DNA of 64,000 nt from Methanococcoides vulcani (GTDB lineage: Archaea > Halobacteriota > Methanosarcinia > Methanosarcinales > Methanosarcinaceae), in assembly GCF_900111645.1 (NCBI RefSeq), contig NZ_FOHQ01000001.1, positions 443,468-507,467 of the forward strand, read 5' to 3'. Of the stretch, positions 18,882 to 27,966 are shown in pieces. The notes under the pieces are model-generated. The model was not told the origin of the DNA, ran no database searches, and saw only the letters and a program-made list of their open reading frames with translations. The first letter of the stretch is position 1. The number at the start of each line of letters is the position of its first letter. A program made the position numbers and the translations under genes.

Positions 18882-18934
18882 GCTGTTTGTACATCTAATT
18901 ATCACTTCAATCCAAAGAACTCGTAATTCAATTC

Positions 18935-20380
18935 GTGATCATGCCAAACAGATATCGTATTCCCGAGCCACTTTCCCTCATTCATCCTCGTTCATTGAAA
19001 TATCTGAGCTTCCAGCTGCAATCATTGGTTAAAGGCAGGCTATGGCTCAAGATACTTCTTGGAATGTTCCTTGGAATCATCACCGGTCTGGTACTTGGAC
19101 CATCGACCGGATTGGTGGGTCAGGATGTTTCATATACCATCGGCGAATGGCTGGCATTACCGGGTTATATTTTTCTGGCACTGTTGCAGATGATAGTTGT
19201 TCCTCTTGTTTTTGCATCTATTATCCGGGGTATTGCTGCCGGTGAGGACATGGAGCAACTCAAAATGATCGGGTTGCGTACGGTTGGATATTTTCTCGCA
19301 ACCACAGCAATTGCCATACTGATCGGTCTTAGCCTTGCTTTAGTGATAGGTCCGGGTAATTATATCAGCAGCGACCTGGTTCAGGGGACAATGGGGTCGG
19401 AAATCCCTGAGGTCAACGAAGGTGCTGTCACAACTCCTGGTATTGCAGATGTTCCTGGAATGGTCACTACCATCCTGCCTACTAATCCGCTTGGATCACT
19501 AGCTACCGGACAAATGCTTCAGGTGGTGGTCTTCTCAATTATAATAGGTCTGGCCCTGGTTTCGATGTCTCCCACACAATCAAAACCCCTGCTTGACCTT
19601 CTGGGTTCACTTCAGGAAGTTAGCATGACAGTTGTGCGATGGAGCATGTTGCTTGCACCGCTAGCTGTTTTTGGTCTTATAAGCAAGTTCACGTTGAATC
19701 TCGGGATCGATGCACTTCTGGGAATGCTGGTCTATGTGGGAACTGTATTTTTAGGGCTTTTATCGCTACTTGCCGTTTACCTGCTGACAGTTTTCATAAT
19801 TTTAAGAAAAGGTCCTATTGATTTCCTGGGATCTGTAAGGGATGTATTATTACTTGCATTCTCAACATCCAGTTCTGCTGTAGTCATGCCTTTGTCCATC
19901 AAGACCGCCGAGGAAAAGTTAGGTGTAAGACCTTCCATTTCCCAATTTGTCATTCCACTGGGTGCAACTATAAACATGAATGGTACAGCTCTTTACCAGA
20001 GTATAGCAGCAGTTTTCCTCGCGCAGGTGTTTGGTGTGGAACTTGGTTTTGGTGCTCTTCTGCTGGTCATGATCACCGTAGTAGGTGCTTCGATCGGTAC
20101 TCCTTCTACACCGGGAGTTGGGATAGTGATACTTGCCATGATACTGAGCAGTGTTGGGATACCAACTGCAGGTATAGCACTTATTATCGGGGTGGACAGG
20201 ATCCTTGATATGAGTCGCACATCCGTGAACGTCACAGGTGATCTCGTAACTTGTGTGATAATGGATAAATGGGTCGGCAGCAAGAAACCCGCAATGCAAG
20301 AGCGCTTTGAAAGCTCAAAACGTGAAACACAAAGAAAGATCCTGGGGGAAGATGTTATTGTCAATTCGAACGATGGGTGA
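18935..20380 (+). CDS. Dicarboxylate/glutamate:cation symporter (DAACS family)
   Basis: 481 residues with about eight membrane segments. It would import glutamate, aspartate or C4-dicarboxylates with Na+ or H+. Family marks: TSSSAVVMPLS (the Ser-rich reentrant loop near 310), PLGATINMNGTALYQ near 342-356, GTPSTPGVGIVIL near 388-400 and the terminal DRILDMSRTSVNVTGD with Asp and Asn that bind substrate and sodium. Start ATG at 18935, or 18941 (second Met). Complete, and unaffected by the adjacent element. The substrate cannot be fixed from sequence alone. Confidence 0.93.
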   Translation: MIMPNRYRIPEPLSLIHPRSLKYLSFQLQSLVKGRLWLKILLGMFLGIITGLVLGPSTGLVGQDVSYTIGEWLALPGYIFLALLQMIVVPLVFASIIRGIAAGEDMEQLKMIGLRTVGYFLATTAIAILIGLSLALVIGPGNYISSDLVQGTMGSEIPEVNEGAVTTPGIADVPGMVTTILPTNPLGSLATGQMLQVVVFSIIIGLALVSMSPTQSKPLLDLLGSLQEVSMTVVRWSMLLAPLAVFGLISKFTLNLGIDALLGMLVYVGTVFLGLLSLLAVYLLTVFIILRKGPIDFLGSVRDVLLLAFSTSSSAVVMPLSIKTAEEKLGVRPSISQFVIPLGATINMNGTALYQSIAAVFLAQVFGVELGFGALLLVMITVVGASIGTPSTPGVGIVILAMILSSVGIPTAGIALIIGVDRILDMSRTSVNVTGDLVTCVIMDKWVGSKKPAMQERFESSKRETQRKILGEDVIVNSNDG

Positions 20381-20495
20381 TCTTGTTCTTCAACAAAGCT
20401 CTTTCTTGATAAGGTTCCTGTGAAAAAAAGAGCAATTCAATACTGAGATTACCTAAAAATTCAATATTGCCGATCTTAAAAAAAAGGTATACTTA

Positions 20496-20516
20496 TCCGC
20501 TAAAAAGCGGACAAGC
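20496..20516 (-). terminator. Hairpin terminator candidate for the citrate/homocitrate-synthase-like gene
   Basis: Stem TCCGC (20496-20500) / GCGGA (20507-20511), loop TAAAAA. Read on the minus strand it follows the stop at 20518 and is in turn followed by a T-run (the A-tract at 20478-20485). Confidence 0.5.
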
Positions 20517-20517
20517 T

Positions 20518-21795
20518 TTAGATCGTTTTTCTTCCCATGTTCTTTTCGACGATAGGCTCGAAGAGGAAATACTTCTCGACGTATGCCTGTATCTCTTCAT
20601 CAGAGATACAGGAAACACGCTTTTCCTTGTCATACAGTTCATGTATGTCGCTCTGGATAGACCTCAGACGTGGGTCGTTCTTTTCGACGGTTATCTGAAC
20701 TCCCATAAGGTCGTTCAGTGTGTCCTGTACTTTGAAACGAAGTACTTCGATACCTGATGAATCGCCTATAAGGAAAGCCCTCTTTCCACCTACGATCTCC
20801 GGTGGATATGGTTCGTAGGTGAATGGGTTCTTGATGACGCCTGCAGTGTGGATGCCTGATTCGTGAGCAAAAACATTTTTCCCTACGACAGACTTGTTCC
20901 TTGGGATCCTGATCCCGATTTCCGTCTGCATGAACTTTCCAAACTCTGCAAGGCATTCAAGGTTATATTTGTCAAAACCTTCAACACGACGGCTAAGGAA
21001 CAGCAACAACTTCTCCATCTCCGCATTTCCGGCCCTTTCACCAATACCGAGGAAAGTTACATTGGACCAGTTTGCACCGTGCCAGTATCCTGCGATAGAG
21101 TTGGCAACTGCCAGACCAAAATCATCGTGGCAATGTGTCTCAATGTTCTTTGCATTAAGGTCTTCTTTTAAGTGTTTCACCATCTCAGGTATGCCGAATG
21201 GTTCATCCACATCTATAAATGGAACTCCAAAACCAATTGTATCACAAAGACGGATCGTACAATCCGGATCGATCTCAAGTATCTTTTCGATAAGCGGATA
21301 TACAAAATGAGTATTGTCAGCTCGTGTCATATCCTCAATATGTGCACGGGTACGAAGACCATGATCCACTGCATACTGTAGTGTGTTCAGGTACTTCTCT
21401 TCTGCTGCTTCCCTGCTGGGGAGTCCCATCTTATCCAGGATATGTGCATCAGAGACTGACATCAATATTCCTGTCTCTTCGATATCCTCAATATCCAGGA
21501 CCATGTCTATATCTGCAGGTACGGCTCTTGCCCATCCGGTGATCTCAGGTGATTCATAGCCCCTGTCGAACATCATCTTAATAGCGTTCCTGTCACGCTC
21601 ATTGTAGACGAATGTTTCCAGTTTTTCAATTCCTATCTGATGCAGAAACTCGTATATCCTGAATTTGTGATCTGCCTTTAAGACAATACCTGGCATCTGT
21701 GCCCCATCACGAATGGTACTGTCACTTATGCTTACTTCCTGCCCCTTTGGGAGCTTGACCTTTGGAAGATCCTCATAAGTTTTGTATATATTCAT
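20518..21795 (-). CDS. Homocitrate/2-isopropylmalate-synthase-family enzyme, possible Re-citrate synthase
   Basis: 425 residues, DRE-TIM metallolyase family. Acyl-CoA condensation motifs are SDSTIRDGAQMPG (residues 24-36), the THCHDDFGLAVANSIAG metal-binding HxH near 229-245, and the GIGERAGNAEMEK block near 259-271. The LeuA dimer (regulatory) domain is absent; instead there is an ending of about 110 residues. Candidates are homocitrate synthase (AksA-type, coenzyme B), citramalate synthase, or the Re-type citrate synthase known from Clostridium kluyveri, which belongs to this family. Re-citrate synthase would make sense with isocitrate dehydrogenase in the window, but sequence alone does not decide. 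Divergent from the HTH-ACT gene. Confidence 0.8.
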   Translation of the reverse strand: MNIYKTYEDLPKVKLPKGQEVSISDSTIRDGAQMPGIVLKADHKFRIYEFLHQIGIEKLETFVYNERDRNAIKMMFDRGYESPEITGWARAVPADIDMVLDIEDIEETGILMSVSDAHILDKMGLPSREAAEEKYLNTLQYAVDHGLRTRAHIEDMTRADNTHFVYPLIEKILEIDPDCTIRLCDTIGFGVPFIDVDEPFGIPEMVKHLKEDLNAKNIETHCHDDFGLAVANSIAGYWHGANWSNVTFLGIGERAGNAEMEKLLLFLSRRVEGFDKYNLECLAEFGKFMQTEIGIRIPRNKSVVGKNVFAHESGIHTAGVIKNPFTYEPYPPEIVGGKRAFLIGDSSGIEVLRFKVQDTLNDLMGVQITVEKNDPRLRSIQSDIHELYDKEKRVSCISDEEIQAYVEKYFLFEPIVEKNMGRKTI

Positions 21796-21845
21796 AAAAT
21801 ACCTCCTTGAACGTAATCGACTGTGAAACTTTGTAGTTTAAGCCA

Positions 21846-21923
21846 TTTACAGGTCCTTTATATTTCTTAGTGACAAAACGGTTTAAGAACAGTCCGTTTT
21901 TTGAATAGGAACCTGCCTGTAAA
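21846..21923 (-). promoter_or_regulatory. Nested inverted repeats in the divergent intergenic region
   Basis: Outer stem TTTACAGG (21846-21853) / CCTGTAAA (21916-21923), inner stem AAAACGG (21875-21881) / CCGTTTT (21894-21900). It lies 51 bases upstream of the citrate/homocitrate-synthase-like gene and could be a structured leader or an operator pair. The opposite gene encodes an HTH-ACT regulator, which might bind here; that is inference. Confidence 0.35.
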
Positions 21924-22121
21924 AAACATCATCATCTGATTGAGTTTTCTCTTTGATTTTATTCCTGTAATACTTTATCCTTAAAATGTCTTTCTTTTTT
22001 ACCCTCAAAATAATTTGGAAGGAATATTCTATAGTTTTTGGAGTCCATGTAGCAACGGAACATTTATTAACTGCTTTTTTGTATGAATCAGAGCTTAAAT
22101 CTTTATAATTTGGGAAACAAG

Positions 22122-22634
22122 ATGGTAAACATGTGGAGCACAGTACTCAAAAAGTTCGAAAAGCATCCTGCACAGCAAAAGGTCATAAAGATCCTTTTTG
22201 AACGTGGATTTCAGGTGAATGATGAAGGAAAAGTGACATCCGGTTCAATTGAGATCCCTCATACACAACTGGCAAAAGAAGCAGGCGTAGATCGCAGGGT
22301 GGTCGATGCTACTACAGATACCATTCTCACAGACGAACTTCTGACTAATATTTTCCAGAATGTAAAATCAATACCATTCCTTCGTGATGTTGCTCCGTCC
22401 CTGGGCCTTGGTGTTATTATAATCACGCCGGAAGATGCTGCAAATATAGGTATCCTTTCTAATGTTTCGAAGGTAATTTCCGATCACGGTCTCAGCATCA
22501 GGCAGGCAGTATCGGATGATCCGCATTTTAATAATGAAGCAAAACTGACCATCATCACCGACTCAAAGATCCCCGGTGAACTTGTTAGTGACATCCTGAA
22601 TCTTCAAGGTGTCAAAGGTGTCAGCATATACTGA
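22122..22634 (+). CDS. HTH and ACT-domain regulator
   Basis: About 170 residues from ATG at 22122 (MVNMWSTVLKKFEKHP); the frame also starts at 22083. The N-terminal half is helical with a winged-helix look (IPHTQLAKEAGVDRRVVDATTD, residues about 42-63). The C-terminal half is an ACT domain (LGLGVIIITPEDAANIGILSNVSKVI...VKGVSIY), a small-molecule binding fold common in amino-acid regulation. This domain pair is widespread in methanogens and is described as an ACT-domain regulator; ligand unknown. Divergent from the synthase gene, so control of that gene is possible. Confidence 0.8.
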   Translation: MVNMWSTVLKKFEKHPAQQKVIKILFERGFQVNDEGKVTSGSIEIPHTQLAKEAGVDRRVVDATTDTILTDELLTNIFQNVKSIPFLRDVAPSLGLGVIIITPEDAANIGILSNVSKVISDHGLSIRQAVSDDPHFNNEAKLTIITDSKIPGELVSDILNLQGVKGVSIY

Positions 22635-22663
22635 AAAGTAAAAAAGTCACTACACAAAAAAGG

Positions 22664-23863
22664 TCATAGTACTGCTTTTGCAAAAGCTCTGCACACGCCT
22701 ATCAAATGCCTTGAATTCATTGGATTCAACAACTTTCTGATCAATATTGAGGGATGATCCATATCCCCATATTTTGTGATCATTTCAAGTATCGCAGGAT
22801 TGTTCATCGATGTTATCAGGTCATCCAGCTGATCATCGGTTAGTCCGCCGACGAAATCATGTATCTTCATTCCGATACCAAGTTCACGGCCAAGTTCGGC
22901 CTGCCATCGTTTTTCGTATGAACTGAGCCTCTCTCCGGAAACATCGCCATCAAGTACTGCTTTTGCTGCAACTTCACCTGCGATCTTCGCACAGGCAGCT
23001 CCTGTGTAGATGCCGCCTCCTGAAGTTGGTTTTACCTGTCCTGCAGCATCTCCTGCAATGAGTATGCCATCCTTGTAGGTTCGTTTAAGAGGGCCGATAG
23101 GTATTCCACCCACCACAAGGTCAAGCATACATCTGGAGTGGCCAGTGGAAAGCTGAGGGTTCGAAGAAATAACTCCTTTGAGGTAGTTTATTGCATTTTG
23201 CTCATTTCCAGGTTCAACAGCAAGTCCTATTCTTGATATATCCTCACTGACAGGTACGGTCCATGCAAAAAAACCAGGTGCATTCGATCCAACGAACAGC
23301 TCTACAAAATCATCGTCTTTTGATCGGTAGGGTGCTTCTATCTGTACTCCTGACAGGATCCTGTCAACTCTTCCCAGGCCTGCATATCTGGCGACATTGC
23401 TCTTTACGCCGTCTGCTCCGATGACAACCCTCACTTTTATGTTTATGGTTCTTCCCATATGCATTACTGAAAGGACCTGCATGCCGTCCTTCTCCTGAAG
23501 CCCGGTCACACGTCCCTTTAGCATCAGTTCTGCACCGGAATCCACTGCCATTGAAACAAGGGTTCGGTCAAACATCTTTCTGGAAACGACATATGCCTTT
23601 GTCTTCCTGCCGTCTATGGGAAGACAGGTCCCATTTGGCGAATGGACAAAAGCACCACGTACACTGTTCAATACGAAATCGTCATCAGGTGCAATATCAC
23701 ATTCAGCTACAGCACGTGTACTTAATAGTCCGGTGCACTCCACGGGTGTGCCAATAGATGAGTGTTCCTCGATCATGAGCACCTTTGCACCGTATCTGGC
23801 AGCATAACGTGCAGCTGTGGATCCTGTAGGTCCGGCTCCGACCACAACAACATCATAGATCAT
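22664..23863 (-). CDS. Geranylgeranyl reductase family FAD oxidoreductase
   Basis: 399 residues. The Rossmann FAD site VVVGAGPTGSTAA is at residues 6-18, IGADGV near 150 binds FAD, and GDAAGQVKPTSGGGIYTG near 272-289 is the family's FAD/substrate motif. In archaea these enzymes saturate the geranylgeranyl chains of ether lipids (digeranylgeranylglycerophospholipid reductase); Methanosarcinaceae carry several paralogues, some of which may act on other prenyl chains such as menaquinone-like or methanophenazine precursors. It follows aroA on the same strand with a 47-base gap. Confidence 0.88.
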   Translation of the reverse strand: MIYDVVVVGAGPTGSTAARYAARYGAKVLMIEEHSSIGTPVECTGLLSTRAVAECDIAPDDDFVLNSVRGAFVHSPNGTCLPIDGRKTKAYVVSRKMFDRTLVSMAVDSGAELMLKGRVTGLQEKDGMQVLSVMHMGRTINIKVRVVIGADGVKSNVARYAGLGRVDRILSGVQIEAPYRSKDDDFVELFVGSNAPGFFAWTVPVSEDISRIGLAVEPGNEQNAINYLKGVISSNPQLSTGHSRCMLDLVVGGIPIGPLKRTYKDGILIAGDAAGQVKPTSGGGIYTGAACAKIAGEVAAKAVLDGDVSGERLSSYEKRWQAELGRELGIGMKIHDFVGGLTDDQLDDLITSMNNPAILEMITKYGDMDHPSILIRKLLNPMNSRHLIGVCRAFAKAVL

Positions 23864-23910
23864 GGGAACAACTCAAAAAGTAAAAGAATAAAATGAACAA
23901 TGGTTCGTTC

Positions 23911-25194
23911 TCATTGCTCACTAAGAATAACGTCAGCGCCTATTGAACGCATTGCATCAAAGAAGTTCGGGTATGAGATGAAGATGGATTCTGCGGTATC
24001 GATAATGGTATTACCGGCAACCATGCCTGCAAGTGTCAAGGCCATTACGATACGATGGTCGTGCCATCCATGTACTTCTGCACCTGTGAATTCCCCTCCT
24101 CTTATGGTCAGGGTATCCTTTTCTTCCCTGCAAAAGATTCCCATCTTCTCAAGTTCCACAGCCATTGCATGAAGCCTGTCCGTCTCCTTGTAGCGTACAT
24201 GCTCAGCATTGGCGATTATGGTCTCACCCTTTGCCATGGCACCAAGGACCGCAACTGTGGGCACAAGATCCGGGGTGGCACCTGCATCCATGGTGATACC
24301 ATGAAGCTCTCCACCTCTTGCAGTTACCGTTCCTGCTTCCATGTCCCAGTAGATATTTGCACCCATCTCTTTCAGTATGTTTATGATGGCTATATCGCCC
24401 TGCATCGAAGGGAACAGGTTCTTGACGGTCACGCTGGAGTTTGTCATTGCAGCGGCTGCAAGAAGATATGATGCAGATGAGAAGTCACCAGGTACGGTGT
24501 ATTCCTGAAGGTTATATCTCTGGTTTCCGGGAATGATGAACTTAGGGTTGTGATTGTCTTCAACGAGGATCTCAACACCTGCTTTTTCAATAACATCCAG
24601 TGTGACATCGATATAAGGTTTGGATTTTAGTTCGCCCTTGATAGAGAGGGTCGTACTGTTCTTTGTAAGCGGGCATGCGAGCAGTAATGCTGATATGAAC
24701 TGTGAACTGATGGACCCGTCAATCTTGACAATAGCGCCTGTAAGGCCGCCGGTGACCACAATTGGTGCACACCCATTGTTACGGGTAGAATAGGCATCAA
24801 CCCCAAGGTCGTTCAGGACCCTGAGAAGAGGGTCATTAGGTCTTGACCTTATGGAATTATCGCCTGTAAGCACAGTAGTTCCCTCGGTAAGTGCAGAGAT
24901 GGCGGTCATGAACCGAAGTGTGGTTCCTGAATTTGCTACATCTATTACATCCTCGGGGACTTCCGGAACACCATCCACACCGCTGATCAGGAGGTCTTCT
25001 CCCTCCTTTTCGATGTATGCACCGAACATCTCACTGGCGCGGATAGTGGATTGTGTATCTGCAGATAGCAGTGGTCTGTGGACGATTGCATCTCTTGAAA
25101 GGGCAGCTATGGCGATAGCCCTGTGAGTGTAGCTCTTTGAAGGTGGTGCGAATACCTCGCCATGCACACTGGATCTTCCAACTGTTACTTTCAT
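23911..25194 (-). CDS. aroA: 3-phosphoshikimate 1-carboxyvinyltransferase (EPSP synthase)
   Basis: 427 residues. It joins shikimate-3-phosphate and phosphoenolpyruvate in the shikimate pathway. Family marks are PPSKSYTHRAIAIAALS (17-33), the NSGTTLRFMTA block near 87-97 (class pattern N-x-G-T), DGSISSQFISALLLACPL near 154-171 and KETDRLHAMAVELEKMG near 331-347. ATG at 25194 abuts the stop of the thymidylate synthase gene, so translation is probably coupled. Confidence 0.96.
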   Translation of the reverse strand: MKVTVGRSSVHGEVFAPPSKSYTHRAIAIAALSRDAIVHRPLLSADTQSTIRASEMFGAYIEKEGEDLLISGVDGVPEVPEDVIDVANSGTTLRFMTAISALTEGTTVLTGDNSIRSRPNDPLLRVLNDLGVDAYSTRNNGCAPIVVTGGLTGAIVKIDGSISSQFISALLLACPLTKNSTTLSIKGELKSKPYIDVTLDVIEKAGVEILVEDNHNPKFIIPGNQRYNLQEYTVPGDFSSASYLLAAAAMTNSSVTVKNLFPSMQGDIAIINILKEMGANIYWDMEAGTVTARGGELHGITMDAGATPDLVPTVAVLGAMAKGETIIANAEHVRYKETDRLHAMAVELEKMGIFCREEKDTLTIRGGEFTGAEVHGWHDHRIVMALTLAGMVAGNTIIDTAESIFISYPNFFDAMRSIGADVILSEQ

Positions 25195-25848
25195 TTACTG
25201 CACCCCTTTTACAATGTTCTCGATCTTGTCCCAGTCATGGTCATATATATGTGCAGAGATGCTCACGGTGGTGATGGTTCCTGCTGCTAGTCCTACATGT
25301 TCGGCAACGTATTCAAGAAGCTTTGAAAGGCCATAGAGATTAGCGGGATAAGCCCCTGCAAAGTCGTGGCTGCGGAATACTGTTGTGAGGTGGACCTTTT
25401 CATCCCTTATCTTAAAATCATCAATTATCATACAGGGTACTTCATCAACATGGGTGTCCACGGTCGGGATCCATGTGACTGCTGTAGCTCTTCGGGTCGT
25501 CCTGTTGTTTTTCAGTTTTTCAATAACATAAGCGATCTGGTCGACTTTATCGTCCCAGTTGCGAAGCCTCTGGCCATATGTATATTCGAAATCCTGTGCA
25601 TTTTCACCAGTGATAAGCTGCTTTGCATACTCTTCCAGCCTTTCATGGTTCCATGCGATATCTGCAGGGATCTCGTCCCTGTACGGATCATCTATCACGA
25701 CCATCAGGTTCATGAACTCTCGTATCTGGCTTCCTCTCTCATCTGTAATGACCTTACCGTGATTCCATAGTACATTGAGCCCGCGGTACCATGCATCACT
25801 GATGGTCTGAGCTTTTATGATCCTTCCAATTGCCGCATCCTGCGTCAT
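25195..25848 (-). CDS. thyA: Archaeal-type thymidylate synthase
   Basis: 217 residues, shorter than bacterial ThyA (about 264). It methylates dUMP to dTMP; in methanogens the one-carbon donor is probably a methanopterin derivative. Key parts: YTYGQRLRNW near 89-98, RTTRRATAVTW near 115-125, the catalytic Cys in VPCMIIDDFK near 137, and FRSHDFAGAYPANLYGLSKL near 158-177, which matches the dUMP-binding block. First gene of a thyA-aroA-geranylgeranyl reductase run. Confidence 0.92.
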   Translation of the reverse strand: MTQDAAIGRIIKAQTISDAWYRGLNVLWNHGKVITDERGSQIREFMNLMVVIDDPYRDEIPADIAWNHERLEEYAKQLITGENAQDFEYTYGQRLRNWDDKVDQIAYVIEKLKNNRTTRRATAVTWIPTVDTHVDEVPCMIIDDFKIRDEKVHLTTVFRSHDFAGAYPANLYGLSKLLEYVAEHVGLAAGTITTVSISAHIYDHDWDKIENIVKGVQ

Positions 25849-26027
25849 GACAAATTCTCCCTATAATGTACTAAAATAAGCATTATCCTCTAATATAGCT
25901 ATCTATTTAAAAATAATCCGGGAATCGTCACGAAGGGGAATAGCACTTTGCTCTATCGATGAACTAAGCTTTGCTGATAATGTAATACAGAAAAGGTAAT
26001 AAACTTCACATACCTTCAGTCATCCCG

Positions 26028-26474
26028 ATGGATGAAGATGCCCGATGCTATACCATTGGCTACGGAAACAGGTCACTGGAAGAATTTATCGATATTCTAC
26101 AACAGTATGACCTCTCCTGCCTGGTTGATATTCGCAGCTATCCGCATTCGGTACGTGAAGAGTTCAATAAAGAGAACCTCGAGATCGTGCTGCCGAAATA
26201 TAATATTGCTTATTCTCATTGTCCCGGGCTTGGAGGCTTGCGGGAAGAAAGCTATACCGATTATATGAGAACGAATGAGTTCAGGGGCTATTTCGCAAAA
26301 TTGACCGGCAAGATGAAAGAGATCAATAGCAACGGCTCTGATATCGTCCTTATGTGTGCTGAGAAAAATCCGAAAAACTGTCACAGGTATAAGCTGTCAA
26401 ATGAGCTGGAAGCCAGTGGAATAAGAGTTATCCACCTGACCGATCCCGGCCAGGCAGATATTTTCATGTTCTAA
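26028..26474 (+). CDS. DUF488 family protein
   Basis: 148 residues, close to the usual size. Family marks: IGYGNRSLEEFIDIL near the start, LVDIRSYPHS near 32-41, HCPGLGGLRE near 63-72, and LMCAEKNPKNCHRYKLS near 108-124 with the conserved Cys and CHR. Function is not established; the CAE...CHR cysteines have suggested DNA- or nucleotide-related redox roles. Convergent with htpX (5 bases between the ends). Confidence 0.87.
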   Translation: MDEDARCYTIGYGNRSLEEFIDILQQYDLSCLVDIRSYPHSVREEFNKENLEIVLPKYNIAYSHCPGLGGLREESYTDYMRTNEFRGYFAKLTGKMKEINSNGSDIVLMCAEKNPKNCHRYKLSNELEASGIRVIHLTDPGQADIFMF

Positions 26475-26479
26475 TTATC

Positions 26480-27337
26480 TTACATTGCGTTCAAACGACG
26501 GATCCTTTCTTCTGTGGGTGGGTGTGTCCTGAAAAGTTTCATCAGTGAGCTACCTCTCAGAGGGTTGACGATGAACATATGTGCCGTGTTCTCGGAAGGC
26601 TGTACGTCGTTCCTGCGTGGGTGGTAGTTCTGTGTACCGGATTCCAGTTTGGAGAGCGCGCTGGCAAGTGCCCATGGTTTCTGTGATATGCGTGCTCCTT
26701 CTGCATCTGCTGCGAATTCACGTGATCGGGAGATCGCAAGCTGGATTATGGTCGCAGCTATTGGTGCCACAATTGCAAGTGCAATGAATCCTACGATATT
26801 GCTTCCTCCATTGTCGTCCCTGCCTCCGATGCCGCCGAAGATAGCAGCCCATCTTGCCCATGTTGCAAGCATTGTGATTACACCTGCAACAGTTGCTGCA
26901 ACTGCACTGATAAGTGTGTCACGGTTCTTTACATGTGCAAGCTCGTGTGCCAGTACACCCTCGATCTCTTCCGGTGTCAACAGGTTCATGATACCTGTGG
27001 TGGCTGCAACTGCTGCATGTTTAGGATCTCTTCCGGTTGCAAATGCATTTGGCATGGATGTCTCCACAATGTACACTTTAGGCATTGGGAGGTCTGCACG
27101 CATTGCAAGGTTGCGGACGATCTCATACAGTTTCGGACTTTCAGATTCTGTGACCTCTTTTGCATGATACATCTTCAGGACGATCTTGTCACTGTACCAG
27201 TAACTACCGAAGTTCAGGACGATCGCAAAAGCAAAAGCTATGAACATACCGGTAGTGCCGCCAATAAGACGACCCACAACGATCAGGAGTCCTGTCAGGG
27301 ATGCCAGCAATAATGTGGTCTTAAACATATTCTTCAT
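26480..27337 (-). CDS. htpX: Membrane zinc metalloprotease HtpX
   Basis: 285 residues, M48 family. Two membrane segments at the N-terminus, the zinc motif HELAH in [12 protein letters not shown] near 139-150, further hydrophobic segments, and the third ligand in [10 protein letters not shown] near 211-220. HtpX degrades misfolded membrane proteins with its active site facing the cytoplasm. Ends with [15 protein letters not shown], typical for the family. Complete. Confidence 0.95.
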   Translation of the reverse strand: MKNMFKTTLLLASLTGLLIVVGRLIGGTTGMFIAFAFAIVLNFGSYWYSDKIVLKMYHAKEVTESESPKLYEIVRNLAMRADLPMPKVYIVETSMPNAFATGRDPKHAAVAATTGIMNLLTPEEIEGVLAHELAHVKNRDTLISAVAATVAGVITMLATWARWAAIFGGIGGRDDNGGSNIVGFIALAIVAPIAATIIQLAISRSREFAADAEGARISQKPWALASALSKLESGTQNYHPRRNDVQPSENTAHMFIVNPLRGSSLMKLFRTHPPTEERIRRLNAM

Positions 27338-27556
27338 TTTCTACCTCATTTTGGGGTGGATGTTTATTTAGTTGATTGGATCAACTACCATTAATATATC
27401 CACACATACCCTGTAATCCATTGAATTATAATTCTATATAAATAGTTTGGTACGATCGAGTGATCCTCCCTTCTCAACATCGCCTAATATATTTCTCATA
27501 CATGGATTAAATTTATAAAGTTTCACTTCGTTCAAAAACAAAATAATTACGGTGGT

Positions 27557-27673
27557 ATGTACATGATTAAAAGAAGTTCTGGAAATGGTGTAAAAACTAT
27601 CTATACAATTATGGGTTTTGCAATATTGTTCCTTTTGACAATGTTACTAGCAGGATTGGTTTGTGTACGATAA
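27557..27673 (+). CDS. Small single-span membrane protein
   Basis: 38 codons: a short basic N-terminus (MYMIKRSSGNGVK) and one hydrophobic helix (IMGFAILFLLTMLLAGLVC). GGTGG precedes the ATG; a second ATG lies at 27563. AT-rich sequence with TATA-like AAATTTATAAA near 27508-27518 precedes it. No family recognised; the form suggests a small membrane-bound accessory peptide. Confidence 0.5.
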   Translation: MYMIKRSSGNGVKTIYTIMGFAILFLLTMLLAGLVCVR

Positions 27674-27714
27674 AAAAAGGAAAGAAAAGAAAAGAAGACT
27701 GAACTGCAATCAGT

Positions 27715-27966
27715 TCAGACCTCTTCGATGGTCAGGTTCTCGTCCTCATCAAGCTCTGAAAGTGTGGCTTCCAGTTCGTCAAGGTCACTTTCGAGATCCT
27801 CTATCTCTGAATCGGTCAGTCCGACCCCTTCCTCTGCAAGTATCTCGTCTGCAGTTGGTGCCTCAGCATCAACCTCATCGTCTGCAGCCTGATCTCCTAC
27901 ACAACCAGAGAAGGCAAGTCCGATGAGAAGTACGGCGATTATTCCAATGTGCTTAAAGCTGACCAT
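27715..27966 (-). CDS. Small acidic lipoprotein
   Basis: 83 residues. Signal sequence with lipobox LAFSGC (Cys22), then a very acidic mature part rich in Asp/Glu that should form a helix (LTDSEIEDLESDLDELEATL). Its ATG overlaps the stop of the upstream gene by one base (TAATG), so translation is coupled to the 464-residue surface protein. The two probably act together at the cell surface; function unknown. Confidence 0.72.
   Translation of the reverse strand: MVSFKHIGIIAVLLIGLAFSGCVGDQAADDEVDAEAPTADEILAEEGVGLTDSEIEDLESDLDELEATLSELDEDENLTIEEV

Noticed and set aside
18762-18900. A complete tRNA gene next to the symporter
   Set aside because: Only the 3' T-loop and acceptor strand fit. There is no 5' acceptor strand, D-arm or anticodon stem within a plausible distance.
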